A stretch of DNA of 64,000 nt from CACIIZ01 sp045565285 (GCA_045565285.1 JBJLFR010000023.1:124001-188000); one strand, 5' to 3'; counted from the stretch's first letter, positions 8,838 through 18,052 are shown. The notes: a model not told the origin generated them from the sequence alone. Translations and numbers: made by a program.

Positions 8838-10127
8838 TTGGGCATAAAACCGCTAAATATTGGAATAATTGGACTCGGTACAGTTGGCGTAGGATTAATT
8901 CAGTGCCTATTGAAAAATAAAAAATTAATATTTTCTAGGTCAGAAAGAGAAATATCTATAGCAGCTATTTGTGCAAAAAATCAAACCAAAAAAAGAGATC
9001 TAGACCTTAAGCAATTTAAATGGGTGCAAGATCCTTTTGATATTACTGATGATAAAGAAATAGATCTTGTGGTTGAATTAATTGGAGGCGAGGAAAATCC
9101 TGCAAAGTCAATAGTCGAAAAATCATTACTTAATAAAAAACATGTAGTTACTGCAAACAAAGCATTAATAGCAAAACATGGGCACTATCTAGCTCTATTG
9201 GCAGAGGAACAAAAAGTTTGTTTAAATTTTGAAGCTGCAGTTGCTGGAGGGATACCAATAATTAAAGCTATAAAGGAGTCTCTAAGTGGAAACTCTATTT
9301 CAAAAGTCTACGGGGTAATTAATGGTACATGTAATTATATTTTAACCCAGATGGAAAAAGAAGAAAAAGAATACATGGCAGTTTTTAAAAAGGCTCAACA
9401 ATTAGGTTATGTAGAAAAAGATCCTAACTTGGATGTTGGTGGAATAGATAGTGCGCATAAAATTTCTATACTTGCTACATGTGCATTTGGGACAAGAATA
9501 AACTTTGAAAATGTAATCACAAAAGGTATTCAAAATATTTCTTTAATAGATATAAAAAATGCACGATCCATGGGTTATAAAATTAAATTGATCGCCTTTG
9601 CATTAAAATCAGATGATGGAATTATTCAGGAAGTAGAACCATGCCTTGTACCTAAAGATAGTATATTTGGAAAACTTGAGGGTGGAACAAATCTGATAAT
9701 GGTTGAAAGCGATTGCTCTGAAAGGACATATTATATGGGACCAGGTGCTGGATCTGGTCCAACAGCTTCAGCCGTTGCAGCTGACATAATTGACATATCA
9801 AATGGTAAAAAAACAAATGTTTTTGGAATAAATGCAAATCATCTTGAGCTACCAATAAATAAAAAGAAAGAGTTTCCTTCAAGTTTTTATCTTAGGTTCT
9901 TGCTTATTGACAAGCCTGGTACTTTAGCCCAATTAAGTGCTATCTTAGGTAAATACAAAATTTCAATTAATAGAATGAACCAGCTACACCATATTGGAGA
10001 AACCGCTCCTATATTAATTGTAACACATCCTACTACCAAAAATTTTCTTAATCCTGCAATAGATGAAATAAGTAATTTAGAAATTTGTATAAATGAACCT
10101 GTAATTATAAAAATAGAAGAATTTTGA
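8838..10127 (+). CDS. hom: Homoserine dehydrogenase
   Basis: This 429-residue enzyme reduces aspartate semialdehyde to homoserine, the branch toward threonine and methionine. It has an N-terminal Rossmann motif (GIIGLGTVGVGL, about residues 8-19), the family segments VTANKALIAKHG and GGIPIIKAIKESLSGN, GVINGTCNYILT in the catalytic domain, and a C-terminal ACT domain (about 345-425, RFLLIDKPGTLAQL) for amino-acid feedback control. The start codon is TTG at 8838, with AAGGG at 8824-8828. glpX follows after 15 bases, so hom, glpX and recJ look like one transcript, an order common in Alphaproteobacteria. Confidence 0.96.
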   Translation: MGIKPLNIGIIGLGTVGVGLIQCLLKNKKLIFSRSEREISIAAICAKNQTKKRDLDLKQFKWVQDPFDITDDKEIDLVVELIGGEENPAKSIVEKSLLNKKHVVTANKALIAKHGHYLALLAEEQKVCLNFEAAVAGGIPIIKAIKESLSGNSISKVYGVINGTCNYILTQMEKEEKEYMAVFKKAQQLGYVEKDPNLDVGGIDSAHKISILATCAFGTRINFENVITKGIQNISLIDIKNARSMGYKIKLIAFALKSDDGIIQEVEPCLVPKDSIFGKLEGGTNLIMVESDCSERTYYMGPGAGSGPTASAVAADIIDISNGKKTNVFGINANHLELPINKKKEFPSSFYLRFLLIDKPGTLAQLSAILGKYKISINRMNQLHHIGETAPILIVTHPTTKNFLNPAIDEISNLEICINEPVIIKIEEF

Positions 10128-10142
10128 AATAGTAATTACTAA

Positions 10143-11108
10143 ATGGAAACAAAAGTAGAATTTAACGACAGATTATTATCGCTTGGTCTTGCAAGAGTAT
10201 CTGAAGCAGCTGCAATTGCTGCTACTAAATTCATTGGTGCAGGGGATGAAAAAGCTGCTGATCAAGCAGCTGTTGATGCAATGAGAACCCAATTAAATAT
10301 GTTAGACATTAATGGGAAGATAGTAATTGGAGAGGGAGAGAGAGATGAGGCTCCCATGCTTTTCATTGGCGAATTAGTGGGAAGTGGTAATGGACCTGCT
10401 GTAGATATTGCACTTGATCCCTTAGAAGGAACTAATTTAACAGCAAAAGATATGCCCAACGCACTCACTGTGATTGCAATGGGGCCGAAAGGATCACTAT
10501 TAAATGCTCCTGATGTTTATATGGAAAAAATTGCTTATGGATCTATGTATAGCAAGGATTCCATTACACTTGAGATGTCTCCTACAGAAAGAATAAAAAA
10601 GCTTGCAAAAATTAAAGGCTGTAACCCAAGTGACTTAATGATATGCGTTCTAGAAAGACCAAGACACCAAATTTTAATAGAAGAGATTCGCTCAACAGGG
10701 GCAAGACTAAGACTAATAACAGATGGTGATGTTGCCGGAGTAATACATTGTGCCAACACGGAGAGAACTGGCATAGATATGTACATGGGTAGTGGTGGAG
10801 CTCCAGAAGGTGTTTTAGCAGCTGCTGCATTGAAATGTCTTGGTGGTAATATTCAGGGAAAATTAATATTTAGGAACGACCTAGAAAAAAAACGAGCTAT
10901 AAAAACTGGTATTGAAGATTTTAATAAAATTTATTCTCTTGAAGATATGGTAACCAAAGATGTAATATTTGCTGCTACAGGAGTTACAGACGGCTCAATT
11001 TTACGTGGGGCAAAATGGGATGGAAATATATTAGAAACTGAAACTATATTAATGAGATCTAAAACTGGTTCAGTCAGAAGATTATTATATCAACAAAAAT
11101 TTTCATGA
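10143..11108 (+). CDS. glpX: Fructose-1,6-bisphosphatase class II
   Basis: The 321-residue protein hydrolyses fructose 1,6-bisphosphate for gluconeogenesis. It has the metal-binding GEGERDEAPML segment (about residues 60-70), the DPLEGTNLTA signature (about 95-104) and TDGDVAGVI, all standard for GlpX; length is typical. The start ATG lies 15 bases after hom. Its last four bases overlap the recJ start (ATGA arrangement), indicating translational coupling. Because the gap product in this window also runs in gluconeogenesis, the organism probably makes sugars from amino or organic acids; this last point is inference. Confidence 0.95.
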   Translation: METKVEFNDRLLSLGLARVSEAAAIAATKFIGAGDEKAADQAAVDAMRTQLNMLDINGKIVIGEGERDEAPMLFIGELVGSGNGPAVDIALDPLEGTNLTAKDMPNALTVIAMGPKGSLLNAPDVYMEKIAYGSMYSKDSITLEMSPTERIKKLAKIKGCNPSDLMICVLERPRHQILIEEIRSTGARLRLITDGDVAGVIHCANTERTGIDMYMGSGGAPEGVLAAAALKCLGGNIQGKLIFRNDLEKKRAIKTGIEDFNKIYSLEDMVTKDVIFAATGVTDGSILRGAKWDGNILETETILMRSKTGSVRRLLYQQKFS

Positions 11109-12873
11109 TTAATAATAGTGATATTTTTTTAGATTCTAAATTTTCACTTAGTAACAAAATTTGGCTTAAGCCAACAAAAAATATTCAAAAGCTAGCAACC
11201 AATTTTCAGCAAGTATACCCTTTATCTTATCCTTTGGCATTATTTTTAGCACAAAAAGGTGTTGAAATTAATCAAGTAGATAATTTTCTAAACCCTAAAA
11301 TAAAATTTAGTATGCCAGATCCCTCCTTACTATTGGATATTGATAAGGCAATTAAAATTATAATTGAAGCAATTAGAAATAAAAAAAGAATTGCCATATT
11401 TGCAGATTACGATGTTGATGGTGGAGCTGCTGCTGCTATGCTTTATAAATGGTTTGAAAATTTTAAATTAAAACCAACTATTTATGTTCCAGATAGAGAA
11501 AAAGAGGGATATGGACCAAATATTGAGGCTATGACTAAGTTGTCATTAGGCCATGATGTAATAATTTGTGTAGATTGTGGATCTGTTTCTGATAACCCTA
11601 TTATTGAAGCAAAAAAAATGACTGTTCTGTCATTGTTATTGATCACCATCAAGGAGGTGATGATAAAACAAAAGCAGATGCATTAGTTAACCCTAATCGT
11701 TTAGATGAAAAGTCTTTACTAAAATATTTGTGTGCTACTGGAGTGACTTTTTTATTTCTCGTAGCCTTAAATAGAGAATTAAAAAATTCTGAATTTTGCG
11801 CACCTGATATTCTACACTATTTAGATTTAGTAGCACTAGCTACTGTTGCAGATGTAGTACCTCTAGTTGAATTAAATAGAGCATTTGTAAAGAGTGGATT
11901 GCGGATAATTGAAATGGAAAAGAATATTGGAATTAAATCCCTTATTGAAATCAGTAATATCTCAAAGCCCATTAAAACTAAACATCTTGGATTCACTTTG
12001 GGACCTAAAATTAATGCAGGTGGAAGGCTAGGCTCTTCAATGCTAGGAGTTGAGTTGTTAATTGAAAGTAATCAAGATAAAGCCTACAAAATTGCTCAAA
12101 CACTTGAGAGTCTAAATGAAAATAGAAAAATTTTAGAAAATGAAATGACTGAAAAGGCCTTTGAACTTATTAAAAATAAGCAATTAGAAAATGACTTTAT
12201 TTGGGTTGTAAGTAGGGATTTTAAACCAGGAATTACTGGCATAATTGCTTCCCGATTACTTGATAAATTTAATAGAACTTGTTTTATTATATCTGTTGAC
12301 AAAGATGGTATTGCAAAGGGTTCTGGAAGATCAAATCCTTATCACAACTTAGGAAATGCAGTTAGTCAATTAGCTAAGGAAAAATTGATATTAAAGGGAG
12401 GCGGTCATTCTAAAGCTGCAGGTATAACAGTGGAAGAAAAAAAAATTGATATAGCAATGGATAGATTAACAAATATTTTGTCAGAGCAAAAAAAACATAA
12501 TACTGAACTTTCTACCTTAAAAATTAATTCTGTTATCTCAATTAATTCAATTTCTTTGAATTTAATTGAAGATATGGATAAAGCTGGACCATTTGGACCA
12601 GATGCCCCCACACCCATTTTCGTAATTAAAAACTGTAAAATAAAATGGTGTAAGTTATTAAGTAATAAGCATCTTAAATTTTACATTTATGATGCGAGTT
12701 ATAGAAAAATACAATCTATTTTTTTTAGAGCATTAGATCATAAAGCAGGTATTTTTTTGTATGAAAACCTTGAATCTACTTATCATTTTGCAGGAAATAT
12801 TGAAATTAATGATTGGTTGGGCAAAAAAGAACCAAATTTTCTGGTTAAAGATATTGCATTAGCTAATTCATAA
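11105..12873 (+). CDS. recJ: Single-strand-specific exonuclease RecJ, interrupted by a frameshift
   Basis: RecJ is the 5'-3' single-strand DNA exonuclease of recombination and mismatch repair. The first segment (11105-11686) carries motif I, ADYDVDGGAAAAML. Near 11612-11619 a run of eight A is followed by a frame change: adding one A restores continuous coding in which VIDHHQGG, the hallmark DHH motif, appears, running into the second segment (to 12873). That segment contains the GGGHSKAAG motif of the DHHA1 domain. The rejoined protein would be about 590 residues, normal for RecJ. Both halves are well conserved, so a homopolymer sequencing/assembly error or slippage is more likely than old decay. 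The start overlaps glpX by four bases. Confidence 0.85.
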
Positions 12874-12882
12874 AAAAAAATC

Positions 12883-12911
12883 TTGCACCTATTTTAATAC
12901 CGAATTAATAA
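12883..12911 (+). promoter_or_regulatory. Likely promoter of tRNA-Glu
   Basis: TTGCAC at 12883-12888 matches four of six positions of the -35 consensus and is followed, after a 17-base spacer, by TAATAA at 12906-12911 as a weaker -10. Transcription would begin about four bases before the tRNA. The site lies just after the recJ stop codon, giving the tRNA its own promoter. Confidence 0.45.
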
Positions 12912-12921
12912 GTATCTGTGC

Positions 12922-12996
12922 GCGCCCTTCGTCTATCGGTTAGGACGCCAGATTTTCATTCTGGAAAGAGGGGTTCGATTCCCCTAGGGCGTACCA
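12922..12996 (+). tRNA. tRNA-Glu (anticodon TTC)
   Basis: The acceptor stem GCGCCCT (12922-12928) pairs with AGGGCGT (12986-12992) using one G-U pair. The anticodon arm is CCAGA-loop-TCTGG with loop TTTTCAT, giving anticodon TTC, so glutamate. The T arm AGGGG-TTCGATT-CCCCT is perfect. The discriminator is A and a CCA end is encoded at 12994-12996. The D arm contains the usual GG (ATCGGTTA). Confidence 0.96.
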
Positions 12997-13571
12997 TCTT
13001 TTATCCCTTATAATCAAATACTTACAAGATAAAAATAGTCTTTTGGAAACATAATCACATTCCGATCTCATGTATTGATAACATCAGCCATAACAGATGA
13101 AGATTCTTTCATGAACATCGCTTTTAATTTTGATTAGTAAACACAGTCATTCCTTAGGTTTAAATAATTCAGTAGTTGCAGATCCTTCAGAAAAGTGTCT
13201 GACGTCTACATCATTCTCTATTTTTGCCCAATCGTAAAAATCAGTTTTTTTAAAGTGATCAATTACTAAACGACTTGTTTCAATTAGAATAAAACAACAT
13301 CCCATACTGATATCCCGATGTCTAGCTTCTTGTATTAAGGTTAAAGTTCTATACTACAAATTAATAGATAGCTCAAATAAACTACAAACAGAAGTTCAAA
13401 ACTTTTACAATAAAAATACGAAAACTTAATAAAAAAGTAGCGATAAAAAGTATAAGTTAAATCGCGCTTTGAAAGTAACCAGTTACAGTAGAATGAAGTT
13501 GAAGGTATGCAAAATTCGATAATCCTTCACATAAATCACTTACTTCCAAGTTTAAGGTCTTTACTCAATAA
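12997..13571. other. Gene-poor spacer after tRNA-Glu
   Basis: Apart from the small minus-strand frame at 13147-13305, I see no supported gene here. A second minus-strand fragment of about 15 codons (start near 13113, peptide beginning MFMKESSSVMADV) has a protein-like composition but is too short to call. Positions downstream of tRNA genes are common integration sites, and the base composition here is slightly less A+T-extreme than in other spacers, but no integrase, direct repeat of the tRNA end, or attachment site was found. Confidence 0.4.
13147..13305 (-). pseudogene. Small reading frame, possibly the tail of a lost gene
   Basis: A minus-strand frame of 52 codons starts at an ATG at 13305 and ends at TGA (13147-13149). 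The predicted peptide begins MGCCFILIETSRL and ends TTELFKPKE; its composition looks like ordinary protein. The same frame stays open about 17 codons upstream of the ATG, until TAG, with plausible residues (LIQEARHRDIS), and no clear Shine-Dalgarno precedes the ATG. That suggests a 3' remnant of a longer gene rather than an intact small gene. I do not recognise the family. It lies in a 629-base stretch between tRNA-Glu and the TPR-methyltransferase gene. Confidence 0.3.
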
Positions 13572-13580
13572 TGGTATAAT
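13572..13580 (+). promoter_or_regulatory. Extended -10 promoter element before the TPR-methyltransferase gene
   Basis: TGG-TATAAT (13572-13580) is a perfect extended -10 element. The corresponding -35 position (TTAAGG, 13552-13557) is weak, which is usual for extended -10 promoters. Transcription would start near 13587, about 39 bases before the ATG at 13626. Confidence 0.45.
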
Positions 13581-13625
13581 AATTGCGAACATGATTAGAT
13601 TGATATTTAAATCATTAAGGGTCGC

Positions 13626-15233
13626 ATGCTAGAAGAAACAAATAGTGAAACAGCTCCTAAAGAAGTTGTTAATGCTCTCGTTACGCTTTATCACCAAAAG
13701 AAATATGAGGATGTGTTATCTAGGTCTTCACAATTAATCCAAACATACCCCAATACTTATTCTTTTTACAACATTTTGGGTGCTATATCTTATGAAAAGG
13801 GGGACAGAGGAGAAGCTGTTAAACTTTTTAGAAAAGTAATTGAACTTCGTCCTAACCATCCTCATGCTTATAATAACCTGGGTGCTACTCTCATTGACTT
13901 AGGAGAATATGTAAAAGCTTTAGAAGTTTTTGAACGCGCAATAGAACTCAAACCAAACTATGCTGAAGCCTATAATAATATTGGAAATGTTTATCAGAAG
14001 CTTAAAAAATACAATCAGGCTATTGAAAATTATAAACAAGCAATAAAATTAAATTCTGACTACTATGAAGCCCATAACAATATGGGAATAACATTAGGAA
14101 AAAATGAACAAAATAAAGAGGCAGAAAAAATACTAAAAAAGGTTATACAGATAAATCCTGAATTAGTAGATGGTTATATCAGTCTAGGAGCTATCCTAAC
14201 TAAATTACAAAAATATGAGGAAGCAGAAAAAATAATTAAGATGGTTATACAAATAAATCCTGAATTAGCGGATGGTTATATCAGTCTAGGAACTATCCTA
14301 ACTAAATTACAAAAATATGAGGAAGCTAAAAAAGTACTAAGAAAATCAATAAGACTATACCCAAAAAATTCTGATTCATATTTTTATTTGGGGGTTTTAT
14401 ACAGTAAAATAAATATTTCAAAATTTGCTGTAAGGTATTTTACCAAAGCCCTAAAGTTTGACCCAAAAAATGCTGAAATTTATTATAATCTTGGTATTAA
14501 TTTAACAAAAGTTGGATTATTAAAAAAGGCTGCTAGAAATTTTAATATGTGCTTGAAAATTGATCCCAGTCATCAAACTGCTTCACATTTGTATAACTCA
14601 CTTTTAGGTTTCACTACAAAATCTGCACCAAAAGAATATATAACAAGTTTATTTGATTATTATGCCAAGAATTTTGAAAAGTCATTGGTACATAATTTAA
14701 ATTATAATATTCCAAGAGAGATTAAAAATCTACTTATAAATAATTCATTTAAGTCCCTTGGTACTATTTTGGATCTTGGATGCGGCACTGGGCTGGTTGG
14801 ATTAGAGTTTAAAAAACACTGTAATTATATAGAGGGCGTCGATTTATCAACTTACATGATTGAAGAAGCAAAACAAAAGAAAATTTATAATAAATTAATT
14901 CAAACTGAAATTATTGATTATTTAAAAACACATACTCTTAATTTTGATTATTTCCTTGCTGCAGATGTTTTTATATATGTTGGCGATTTGCATGAAGTTT
15001 TCAGATTGATAAAAAAAAGGAATAAAAAATCTGGCCATCTTGTATTCTCTACTGAGCATAACATCAAGAATAGTTACATCCTGGAAAAAACTGGTAGATA
15101 TTCACATTCTAAAAATTATATTAAAAGTCTTTGTGAAAAATTTAATTTTACAATGATAAACTTTAAAAAAACAAAAATTAGAAAAGAAAAAAATAAATAT
15201 ATAGAAGGTGCTTTATATAATTTGAAATTCTGA
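13626..15233 (+). CDS. TPR-repeat protein with C-terminal methyltransferase domain
   Basis: The 535-residue protein has about nine to ten tetratricopeptide repeats (about residues 15-325, with recurrent NNLGATLIDLGEYVKAL-type units). A short linker and a Rossmann methyltransferase domain follow (about 345-530), with the SAM-binding motif ILDLGCGTGLVGLEF and GVDLSTYMIEEAK. TPR-methyltransferase fusions of this kind occur in Proteobacteria, but the methylated substrate is generally unknown; protein or small-molecule targets are both possible. Two adjacent repeats are nearly identical in DNA, a recent duplication. It stands alone, flanked by a gene-poor region and a convergent tauD-like gene, with its own extended -10 promoter. 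Confidence 0.85.
   Translation: MLEETNSETAPKEVVNALVTLYHQKKYEDVLSRSSQLIQTYPNTYSFYNILGAISYEKGDRGEAVKLFRKVIELRPNHPHAYNNLGATLIDLGEYVKALEVFERAIELKPNYAEAYNNIGNVYQKLKKYNQAIENYKQAIKLNSDYYEAHNNMGITLGKNEQNKEAEKILKKVIQINPELVDGYISLGAILTKLQKYEEAEKIIKMVIQINPELADGYISLGTILTKLQKYEEAKKVLRKSIRLYPKNSDSYFYLGVLYSKINISKFAVRYFTKALKFDPKNAEIYYNLGINLTKVGLLKKAARNFNMCLKIDPSHQTASHLYNSLLGFTTKSAPKEYITSLFDYYAKNFEKSLVHNLNYNIPREIKNLLINNSFKSLGTILDLGCGTGLVGLEFKKHCNYIEGVDLSTYMIEEAKQKKIYNKLIQTEIIDYLKTHTLNFDYFLAADVFIYVGDLHEVFRLIKKRNKKSGHLVFSTEHNIKNSYILEKTGRYSHSKNYIKSLCEKFNFTMINFKKTKIRKEKNKYIEGALYNLKF
14141..14326 (+). repeat. Recent 102-base tandem duplication of one TPR unit
   Basis: The segment starting at 14141 recurs starting at 14243, exactly 102 bases (34 codons, one TPR) later. 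The first 84 bases of the two copies differ at only four positions by eye, whereas other repeats in the gene are strongly diverged. The unit length keeps the reading frame and the repeat register. Confidence 0.85.
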
Positions 15234-15310
15234 TTTTTTTTTATTTGATATATTCATTTAAAATCCATACTTAGCTGAATAAAGTCACGCTTTTTGACCA
15301 TTAATAAATA

Positions 15311-16150
15311 CTATTTACATCTTTTGTCGTTAATAATAGTTACTCTATTCATGCACCTATAACTAGGGAGATAATCAGCAGTAGCATAATGCATAGTAAC
15401 TCGGTTATCCCACATAGCCATATCGCCTGATTTCCAATTCCAACGAATTTGATCCTCAGGTTTGTTCATATGATTGGTTAAAAATGTTTTTAATGCATTA
15501 CTGTCATTCATAGTCAAACCTATTATGTGTGAAACAAATGTCTCATTAAAGTTAAGATATTTTTTCCCACTAATTGGATGCTTTTCTATTAGATTACGTA
15601 TATTTTGACCAAATTTAGACATACCTTCATTTAAACGATCAACACCTGATTTATCATTTATTGACTGTGCAAGTGTATTTCTAAAGTCACCCATGTCATG
15701 GATGCATTTAATCTTCTCAAAATCTGTTTTCATTCCAGAAGAAAGTCTTTCATAAGCTGCATAACAACTAGACCAAAGTGTGTCACCACCTATTTCTGGA
15801 ACAGAACGAGCTACTAGTACTGATGCAAATGGTTGTTGAAGTTTGAAAGTTAGATCTGTGTGCCAAGCATCTGTGTCAGGTGGTGAATTTTCATCATTTT
15901 CTAATTTAACTATTCTACTAAAACCTTCAACACTGGGATAAACTGGATGAGGTTCGTCTAATTTACCAAAGTTCTTTGCAAATTCTAAATGAGCATTTGC
16001 TGAGATGTTGGTATTTCTAAAAAAGATTACTAGGTTCTCAATTAAAATATCATAAATGTTATCAAAAACTTTTTTATCAATTGGTTTTGAAAAATTTACA
16101 CCTTCTATGACTGCTCCAATAGTAGGTGTTATTTTTTTTACTTCGATCAT
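15311..16150 (-). CDS. TauD/TfdA-family Fe(II)/2-oxoglutarate dioxygenase
   Basis: The 279-residue protein is a non-haem iron dioxygenase of the taurine/2,4-D dioxygenase family. The iron-binding HxD lies in DAWHTDLTF (about residues 97-105) and the distal histidine in RVTMHYATADY (about 252-262), with a following arginine (SYRCMNRV) for 2-oxoglutarate. Length is typical. The family releases sulphite from taurine or oxidises other small acids; the substrate cannot be assigned, and no taurine transporter is adjacent. The gene is convergent with the TPR-methyltransferase gene, separated by 77 bases with no obvious terminator. Confidence 0.88.
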   Translation of the reverse strand: MIEVKKITPTIGAVIEGVNFSKPIDKKVFDNIYDILIENLVIFFRNTNISANAHLEFAKNFGKLDEPHPVYPSVEGFSRIVKLENDENSPPDTDAWHTDLTFKLQQPFASVLVARSVPEIGGDTLWSSCYAAYERLSSGMKTDFEKIKCIHDMGDFRNTLAQSINDKSGVDRLNEGMSKFGQNIRNLIEKHPISGKKYLNFNETFVSHIIGLTMNDSNALKTFLTNHMNKPEDQIRWNWKSGDMAMWDNRVTMHYATADYLPSYRCMNRVTIINDKRCK

Positions 16151-16505
16151 TTAATCAAGCTTTAAATAAATATTTTTTATATACTATTCTTGTTACATTA
16201 ACTTACTTCAGTCCTAAGCAGCCATAAATTTTTTTTAAACTTATCCTACCAAATTTAAGCAATTTTACTTTTACTTAAATAGACTATTTTTTTAAAAATA
16301 TATATGAAATTTACATCTTGTTATACAGATTTATTGCTTTATCTAAAAAAATTTTTCTAATCTAAATCCAATAATTAAAATTAAAAGTAATTTCATTTAT
16401 TAATTGAAATATTGAAATTATTTTGAAATATTTTAAAAAAACTAATTTTTCTATGGAAGTAACTATTATAGTTTAGTTTTGATATTAGGAGGAAAATATT
16501 AAATC
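16151..16505. other. AT-rich divergent spacer with short direct repeats
   Basis: No gene is supported in these 355 bases between the divergent tauD-like and SDR genes. TTGAAATATT occurs at 16404-16413 and again at 16423-16432, 19 bases apart start to start (about two helical turns), with a third partial copy TTGAAATTA at 16412-16420. This could be a regulator site, but such repeats arise easily in DNA this AT-rich. AGGAGG at 16487-16492 is the Shine-Dalgarno of the SDR gene. Confidence 0.3.
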
Positions 16506-17201
16506 ATGAAAAATATTCTCATTACAGGTGCAAATAGAGGTCTAGGACTTGGATTTGTTAAAAAATTTTTGGAAAAAAATGTTAAAGTTTTTTGTACAAC
16601 CAGAAATCTTTCTAAGTCAGATGATCTTATGATATACAAAAAAAAATATCCTCATAGTCTAGAAATTTTTGAAGTGAATTTACTAGACGAAAATTCATCA
16701 AATCTTTTGTCAAATTTTCTAGTTGATGAACCCATAGATATTTTTATAAACAATGCAGGAGTTATTGGAGATTCAAGTCAGCATTTTAAAGCTGTATCAT
16801 TGAAACCTTGGTTGGAAGTTCTCAAAGTAAATTTAATAGCGCCCCTTATCATAACACAATCAATTATAAAAAATATTGAAAAAAGCTCTGATAAAAAAAT
16901 TTATTTTTTGAGTTCAAAAGTTGGTTCAATAGAAGATAACAGAGGCGGAGGTATGTATATATATAGATCATCTAAAACTGCACTTAATCAAGTGGTCAAG
17001 TCACTTTCAGTAGATTTAAAGCCTTTAGGAATTTCAGTTATATCCCTACATCCAGGTTGGGTAAGAACTGACATGGGCGGACCAAATGCACTAATATCAG
17101 TTGATGAAAGTGTAAATGGTATGATGACTGTAATTTCTAATACTGACATCAAAAATAGTGGTCAATTTTTAAATTATGACGGCAATGAAATACCTTGGTA
17201 A
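16506..17201 (+). CDS. Short-chain dehydrogenase/reductase (SDR)
   Basis: The 231-residue protein has the classical SDR cofactor motif TGANRGLGLGF (about residues 7-17), NNAGVIG, a catalytic serine in FLSSKVGSI, and the YxxxK pair in IYRSSKTAL. It resembles the C-factor/YbbO-like subgroup of short SDRs of about 230 residues. The substrate cannot be inferred. It has a strong AGGAGG Shine-Dalgarno 13 bases upstream and ends 38 bases before the convergent ppk2 gene. Confidence 0.87.
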   Translation: MKNILITGANRGLGLGFVKKFLEKNVKVFCTTRNLSKSDDLMIYKKKYPHSLEIFEVNLLDENSSNLLSNFLVDEPIDIFINNAGVIGDSSQHFKAVSLKPWLEVLKVNLIAPLIITQSIIKNIEKSSDKKIYFLSSKVGSIEDNRGGGMYIYRSSKTALNQVVKSLSVDLKPLGISVISLHPGWVRTDMGGPNALISVDESVNGMMTVISNTDIKNSGQFLNYDGNEIPW

Positions 17202-17239
17202 AGCTATAAGGTGAATTTCTTTATGATAACCGTATTTCC

Positions 17240-18052
17240 CTACCAAATCCTTGGAACAAACTTTTGACTGTCAATAGGAGGCCTAGATAATTTTTTAATT
17301 TCTCTTCTTGCAGGTAATTTTACTTTTGATTTTTTAAAATCTGAATATTCAAATTGGCTAAGCAAATGCTCTATACAATTTAATCTAGCTCTCTTTTTAT
17401 CCTCACCATCAACAACCCACCAAGGACTTCTATCCGTATCAGTATGTTCAAACATTAAGTCTTTAGCTTTACTATATTCAACCCACCTATTCCTAGACTC
17501 TAAATCCATGGGACTTAGCTTCCAATTCTTTAAGGGATTACTTGCCCTTTCTTGAAACCTATTTTCTTGTTCTTCATCACTTACTGAAAACCAATATTTA
17601 ATCAATTTTATACCATCTTGAATCAATAAATTTTCAAAAATTGGACAAGAGGTTAAAAAATTGTTATATTGAGGTTCAGAACAAAAGCCCATAACTCTCT
17701 CTACACCAGCTCTGTTATACCAACTTCTATCGAAAATCACTATTTCACCTGCTGTTGGCAGGTGTTGAATGTATCTTTGAAAATACCATTGACCTTTTTC
17801 TCTTTCTGTTGGTGTTCCAAGAGCAATCACCTTACAAAGCCTTGGATTTAGAGGTGAAATTATGCGAGAAATTGCACCACCTTTTCCAGCTGCATCTCTA
17901 CCTTCAAAAATGATGGCAACTCTTTTTCCAGATTTTTTTACCCATTCCTGTAATTTAATTAATTCAAAATGAAGACGTTGCAACTCACTTTCATATTTTT
18001 TCTTTAAAAGTTTTTTTATATTTTTTTTCTTATTTTTTGATTTATTACTCAT
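17240..18052 (-). CDS. ppk2: Polyphosphate kinase 2
   Basis: This 270-residue P-loop kinase transfers phosphate between polyphosphate and nucleoside diphosphates or monophosphates. It has the Walker A motif FEGRDAAGKGGAI (about residues 49-61), the Walker B-like DRSWYNRAGVE (about 108-118) and the lid-region arginines, with a lysine-rich N-terminus. Single-domain length fits class I PPK2 enzymes, which often prefer nucleoside diphosphates, but the class cannot be fixed by eye. Together with ppk1 and ppx at 1-3.4 kb it gives this genome several polyphosphate enzymes. It is divergent from the dps-associated unknown gene. Confidence 0.94.
   Translation of the reverse strand: MSNKSKNKKKNIKKLLKKKYESELQRLHFELIKLQEWVKKSGKRVAIIFEGRDAAGKGGAISRIISPLNPRLCKVIALGTPTEREKGQWYFQRYIQHLPTAGEIVIFDRSWYNRAGVERVMGFCSEPQYNNFLTSCPIFENLLIQDGIKLIKYWFSVSDEEQENRFQERASNPLKNWKLSPMDLESRNRWVEYSKAKDLMFEHTDTDRSPWWVVDGEDKKRARLNCIEHLLSQFEYSDFKKSKVKLPARREIKKLSRPPIDSQKFVPRIW

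Noticed and set aside
12997..13620. Integrated element next to tRNA-Glu
   Set aside because: No integrase, no repeated tRNA 3' end and no flanking direct repeats were seen.
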